From CBDBES01 sp965204465 (GTDB taxonomy: Bacteria; Spirochaetota; Leptospiria; Turneriellales; CBDBES01), in contig OZ241995.1 in the NCBI GenBank assembly GCA_965204465.1, forward strand, positions 620,001 to 684,000: 64,000 bases of DNA. The letters are read 5' to 3'. Each line of letters begins with the position of its first letter. Positions within the stretch are counted from its first letter, which is position 1. Made by a program: the position numbers and the translations under genes. The notes under the pieces were generated by a model that saw only the letters and a program-made list of their open reading frames with translations, was not told the origin of the DNA and did not search any database. Shown here in pieces: positions 60,804 to 64,000 of this stretch.

Positions 60804-61769
60804 CTAAAATAAAAATGAGATTTGTGATTCGAATCTATGGCCCGGAAAAAATTTGTAGTCGAAAGGCACGTCATTTATTGTAATATCATCAGATACCTTT
60901 ATTGCAAACTCATAAGAAATCTCTAAGTATAAGAAATTGGCGATAGGAATTCCCAGTCTGGTGAAAAAGAAAGGAATACCCAGAGTGCTTGTTTTAATAG
61001 TAAGAAATTGATTCGTTACAGTTACGTTTCCCAGAAATCTATAATTAAAGCCTAACATAAGATGAATAGTACCTGTTATCTGCATAACTGGCCCCAGACT
61101 AAGGGCGTAGCTATTATTTTGTCTAGTTCCATTATTAAGATTTGTTTCAAATAAATAAGTACCATCAAATTCAAAAGATAGTGATATTAGTGGATTGAAC
61201 TTCTTTCCTAATAACAGAGAGCCTGTGACGAGATGCCCGCCGCTCTTTATGTCACTTTGATCTGAACCTGGGAATGCATAGCCAAAAGAAACGGATGGTT
61301 CTATTATGATCCAATGGGACAGAAGATCAGGGAGTACCCTATAGCTGGATTCTATGAATAAGCCTTGGGGCCCTCTATCGATGGTTATGCTTTGTTTATC
61401 CTCACCAGTAAAAAAATAGGTATCTACTGTTCCAGAGATCAATACGTTCAAAGAAATTGATAATGTGAGTGAATCAAGCAGGCCCAAAGAATAACCAATG
61501 TTAGTAGAATAGAGCCTTGTATAGTCATCCCTTATGCCAACGATAGATTCTTTAATAGATACAATAGCTTCATAATCAATATTTATCAAAGATTGCCATT
61601 GCTTGGGTTTGAAGAATATATCGCCCAAAGAATAAATAATTGGATGCTTGTGTGTCTGTGACACATCTGTCTCTTTTTTTTCAACTTCATCATTTTTTTG
61701 TATCTCTTGACTAAAAAAAGAAAAATTCAGAATCAGCAAAAAACTAAAAGCAGTTAGAAATTTTTTCAT
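60804..61769 (-). CDS. Outer-membrane beta-barrel-type protein
   Basis: A protein of 321 residues with a signal peptide (about 1-20, FSFFSQ). After a charged linker (about 21-42) come alternating amphipathic strands (SLGLLDSLTLSISLNVLISG, LLSHWIIIEPSVSFGYAFPG, GPVMQITGTIHLMLGFNYRF) and a C-terminal strand ending in Phe (FESQISFLF), the signal for outer-membrane insertion. Twelve or so strands fit. It resembles MetA/phenol-pathway-like or transporter-family barrels, without a firm match. A well-formed promoter with a palindrome precedes it. Confidence 0.68.
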   Translation of the reverse strand: MKKFLTAFSFLLILNFSFFSQEIQKNDEVEKKETDVSQTHKHPIIYSLGDIFFKPKQWQSLINIDYEAIVSIKESIVGIRDDYTRLYSTNIGYSLGLLDSLTLSISLNVLISGTVDTYFFTGEDKQSITIDRGPQGLFIESSYRVLPDLLSHWIIIEPSVSFGYAFPGSDQSDIKSGGHLVTGSLLLGKKFNPLISLSFEFDGTYLFETNLNNGTRQNNSYALSLGPVMQITGTIHLMLGFNYRFLGNVTVTNQFLTIKTSTLGIPFFFTRLGIPIANFLYLEISYEFAIKVSDDITINDVPFDYKFFPGHRFESQISFLF

Positions 61770-61790
61770 ATAGGATATAAATATGTTAAA

Positions 61791-61822
61791 GGATATATAT
61801 CCAAATAAGGAAAAGACTTCAA
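61791..61822 (-). promoter_or_regulatory. Promoter with palindromic operator-like site for the OMP gene
   Basis: On the minus strand TTGAAG (61817-61822) and TATATA (61794-61799) are exactly 17 bases apart. The -10 box lies inside a perfect 12-base palindrome GGATATATATCC (61791-61802), and a half-site TATATCC recurs nearer the start codon. A regulator binding the palindrome would block the promoter. Confidence 0.45.
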
Positions 61823-62003
61823 ATAGTAAAGCAAAATTTTTGAATCATACGAATATGAGATCCTTTCTTAAAAAAAGATTGACACTCTGTTACTATAGCA
61901 AAAATACAATTCATTCTCTTGCTGTTTCGTTGGTATGTCTTTGAAGAAGCCTAAAAGAATATTATTTTATATTTTCTACTAGAACTATAAACTTAATTTT
62001 AAA

Positions 62004-62405
62004 ATGCCAAATAAAAAGAAAGGAGATTATGAAGGTAAACAGTCTCATATCCCCAACCTGAATACGCCAGACATTGAAGTATTTAAAAATGTATACCAGG
62101 GGAAAGAATTTTCTATTCTATTAAAAAATAAAGAATTCACTGCAATTTGTCCTAAAACGGGCCTACCTGATTTTGGGACCATTTATATAGAGTATCAGCC
62201 AGATGAGTATTGCCTGGAATTAAAATCATTAAAAGAATATTTTCTATTTTTCAGAAACATAGGAATATTTCATGAAAATCTGGTAAATAAAGTTTTGGAA
62301 GATCTAATACGGATATGCAATCCAAATTACCTAAAAGTAAAAGTTTCTTACAAAATAAGAGGGGGGATCAAGAGTATTGTTGAAAGAGAATTTAAAAAAG
62401 ATTAA
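62004..62405 (+). CDS. queF: NADPH-dependent 7-cyano-7-deazaguanine reductase
   Basis: A protein of 133 residues, the short unimodular QueF type. FTAICPKTGLPDFGTIYIEY contains the catalytic Cys, ELKSLKEYFLFFRNIGIFHE is the substrate motif with Glu and His, and VSYKIRGGIKSI follows the family end. It reduces preQ0 to preQ1 for queuosine in tRNA. Together with cmoA/cmoB it shows investment in wobble-base modification. Confidence 0.94.
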   Translation: MPNKKKGDYEGKQSHIPNLNTPDIEVFKNVYQGKEFSILLKNKEFTAICPKTGLPDFGTIYIEYQPDEYCLELKSLKEYFLFFRNIGIFHENLVNKVLEDLIRICNPNYLKVKVSYKIRGGIKSIVEREFKKD

Positions 62406-63141
62406 GTTGGGCAGTATACATAATGGAGGCGCTTATTTAAGTGTTCTTTTACTTACATTTATTTCTTTTGCACTATCTTTTTTATTTCGGTTTGTTCTTC
62501 TGTATCTTGACTTGTTACCCCAGGAAATATATCAATATAATTCATATCATATTTTAATGCTTTTATTGGGACAGGCTCTCATCTTTATGATCATTTTTAG
62601 AAGTTTCTTGCCTAAAGGCTATTTCACCCTTTCCATGTTTAAAAAACCTCCTAAAGCTTCTTTATTTATAAAAAGCCTTTTTGGTTTATTTTTTATGAAC
62701 TTTTCTATCTCCTTACTATTTAAGCTATTTGATGTTGAAGTAAAGCAATATGAACAATTCAATAAAAACCTTTTAAGAGAAGCATCCATTATCTTTCTGT
62801 TATCTGTCAGCTTGATTTCTCCTTTATATGAAGAATTCATTTTTAGAGGGGTTTTATTAAAATTTCTTTCTTCGAATCAAGATGATCATCAAAAATGGGA
62901 ATGGCAGAATATAATTGCATATACATTTCCCATCCTTTTTTCTTCTGTTCTATTTACTATACTTCACTTTGACCTGGATGCGTCGTTACCCATATTTTTT
63001 ATTGCTATTTACTTTAGTCTTTTGACAATTTATACTGGCTCCATCACTCTAACCTGTATCTTACATTCCATGCAAAATCTTATTGCAGGATTAGCTTTTC
63101 TGCTAGTCGATATAGATTTATCTACTTTACTACGAGACTAA
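62377..63141 (+). CDS. CPBP-family intramembrane metalloprotease
   Basis: A protein of 254 residues with about seven transmembrane helices. The active-site motifs are YEEFIFRG (EExxxR), FTILHFD and CILHSMQNLIAG, with Glu and His metal ligands. The likely start is TTG at 62377 (or the adjacent TTG), preceded by a G-rich ribosome site and overlapping the queF end by 29 bases. The family includes Rce1-like and bacteriocin-immunity proteases; the substrate is unknown. It ends 20 bases inside the convergent nadC gene. Confidence 0.88.
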   Translation: MLKENLKKIKLGSIHNGGAYLSVLLLTFISFALSFLFRFVLLYLDLLPQEIYQYNSYHILMLLLGQALIFMIIFRSFLPKGYFTLSMFKKPPKASLFIKSLFGLFFMNFSISLLFKLFDVEVKQYEQFNKNLLREASIIFLLSVSLISPLYEEFIFRGVLLKFLSSNQDDHQKWEWQNIIAYTFPILFSSVLFTILHFDLDASLPIFFIAIYFSLLTIYTGSITLTCILHSMQNLIAGLAFLLVDIDLSTLLRD

Positions 63142-64000
63142 GATCAAGTGATTTGATTTGCATTCCAAGAGAACCTATACTGACATGATCCACCCCCGTG
63201 TTTTGGAGTACTTGAATATTAGACAGTGTATATCCTCCGGAAGCCTCTGCTAAAATATTGCTCCCATTTTCTGCATTGTGTTTTTTGATCATAGAAACAG
63301 CCTTCTTGATCATAGAAGGGTTCATATTATCCAATAAAATATATTCTGGCGCCCCTTTAAGAGCTTCTTTTAATTGTTTTAGATTGGTCACCTCTACTTC
63401 GCATTTTAAATTTGGATATTTTTTTCTAAAAATATAAATAGCCTCTTGTATATTTCCTGCCACTGCAATATGATTATCTTTGATCAATCCCATATCCGCC
63501 AAATGTATTCTGTGATTCATCCCTCCTCCTAAATAGACGGCATATTTGGATAGTCTTCTAAATCCAGGAATGGTTTTTCTGGTATCCAGTAATTTTATCC
63601 CCCATGAATTTAAACGGGTGCTTAATTGATACGAATGAGTGGCTATACCGCTTAACATAGATAAAAAATTCAGAGAGGTTCTTTCTGCTGCGAATATACT
63701 CCTGGTTGGTCCAGAGACTTTCATGATAATTTCATTTGGTTTAATCATATCCCCGTCTTTCTTAATGACTTCTAAATGAATATTTTTATCCACAGAAGTA
63801 AAAACATATTCAGATATACAAATACCAGCAAGCATGCCAGATCCTCTGGAGATCATTTTAGCATTTGATCTGATCGAACCAGAAAAAATAGCTTTAGAAG
63901 TAACATCATTTTCATAATGATCTTCTTCAAGCGCCTTCTTTACCAGTTCAGCATAGTCTGATCGTATAAGTTTATTTATGGGCAGAGTGTAATGGGCTTG
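63122..64000 (-). CDS. nadC: Nicotinate-nucleotide pyrophosphorylase, cut by window edge
   Basis: The frame runs to the end of the window. Upstream of the first internal ATG it continues with IRSDYAELVKKALEEDHYEN and DVTSKAIF, the NadC N-terminal domain, so only the first few residues are missing. Motifs: AERTSLNFLSMLSGIAT, LLDTRKTIPGFRRLSKYAV, GGGMNHRIHLADMGLIKDNHI, CEVEVTNL, LLDNM, LAEASGGYTLSNI and GVDHVSIGSLG. It makes nicotinate mononucleotide from quinolinate and PRPP in NAD synthesis. The 3' end overlaps the CPBP protease gene on the other strand. Confidence 0.96.
   Translation of the reverse strand, partial: QAHYTLPINKLIRSDYAELVKKALEEDHYENDVTSKAIFSGSIRSNAKMISRGSGMLAGICISEYVFTSVDKNIHLEVIKKDGDMIKPNEIIMKVSGPTRSIFAAERTSLNFLSMLSGIATHSYQLSTRLNSWGIKLLDTRKTIPGFRRLSKYAVYLGGGMNHRIHLADMGLIKDNHIAVAGNIQEAIYIFRKKYPNLKCEVEVTNLKQLKEALKGAPEYILLDNMNPSMIKKAVSMIKKHNAENGSNILAEASGGYTLSNIQVLQNTGVDHVSIGSLGMQIKSLDLSLVVK

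Overview
The window is AT-rich bacterial chromosome from an organism with an outer membrane: there are several lipoproteins with clear lipoboxes and at least two signal-peptide beta-barrel-type proteins. It respires oxygen (haem-copper oxidase, complex I subunits, transhydrogenase). The mix of GLUG-type and tandem-repeat lipoproteins, a caa3-like oxidase operon and low GC would suit a spirochaete of the Leptospira lineage, but nothing here proves it. That placement is inference.

Layout. 1-6.4 kb: the tail of a GGDEF-EAL protein, then a minus-strand block of nuoA-nuoB, an internally duplicated membrane protein, a GMC oxidoreductase, an FMN-binding protein and an ApbE flavin transferase fused to a membrane domain. 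6.6-16.6 kb: plus-strand genes, many overlapping (SQD1-like nucleotide-sugar enzyme, class V aminotransferase, dihydroorotase, exported MsrB, two large secreted proteins, a folC-like gene). 16.8-19.4 kb: cmoA-cmoB and a DUF6279-like lipoprotein on the minus strand. 19.5-26 kb: msrB, rpmB, then the oxidase cluster SCO-coxB-coxA-coxC-coxD-ctaA. 26-28.2 kb: two decayed surface-protein genes, an OMP and tRNA-Arg/tRNA-His. 28.4-43.6 kb: hisD, icd, pckA, rdgB, a 1211-residue repeat lipoprotein, pntA2-pntB, a receiver protein, gcvP and a ketosphinganine-reductase-like SDR.

43.7-55.3 kb is an accessory, unstable region. It holds a DNA methyltransferase beside a broken partner gene, fragments of RCC1-like and RelE-like genes, a beheaded repeat lipoprotein, and a 3,524-bp unit (IS481-type insertion sequence plus a 600-residue beta-propeller-like lipoprotein) present twice in direct tandem with almost no divergence. 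Three 70-bp hairpin repeats and a beheaded GLUG gene follow. This is the most unusual part of the window: an IS-linked array of surface lipoproteins whose copies differ in repeat number.

55.3-64 kb returns to housekeeping genes (ribE, a polysaccharide deacetylase, a TPR protein, efp, an OMP, queF, a CPBP protease, nadC). It is interrupted by an mscS-kefB cassette flanked by inverted copies of a 27-bp sequence that also occurs upstream of the first msrB.

Themes: aerobic energy metabolism and redox repair; dedicated flavin-based electron transfer; and surface-protein variation through tandem repeats, IS-associated duplication, gene fragments and one long homopolymeric G tract.
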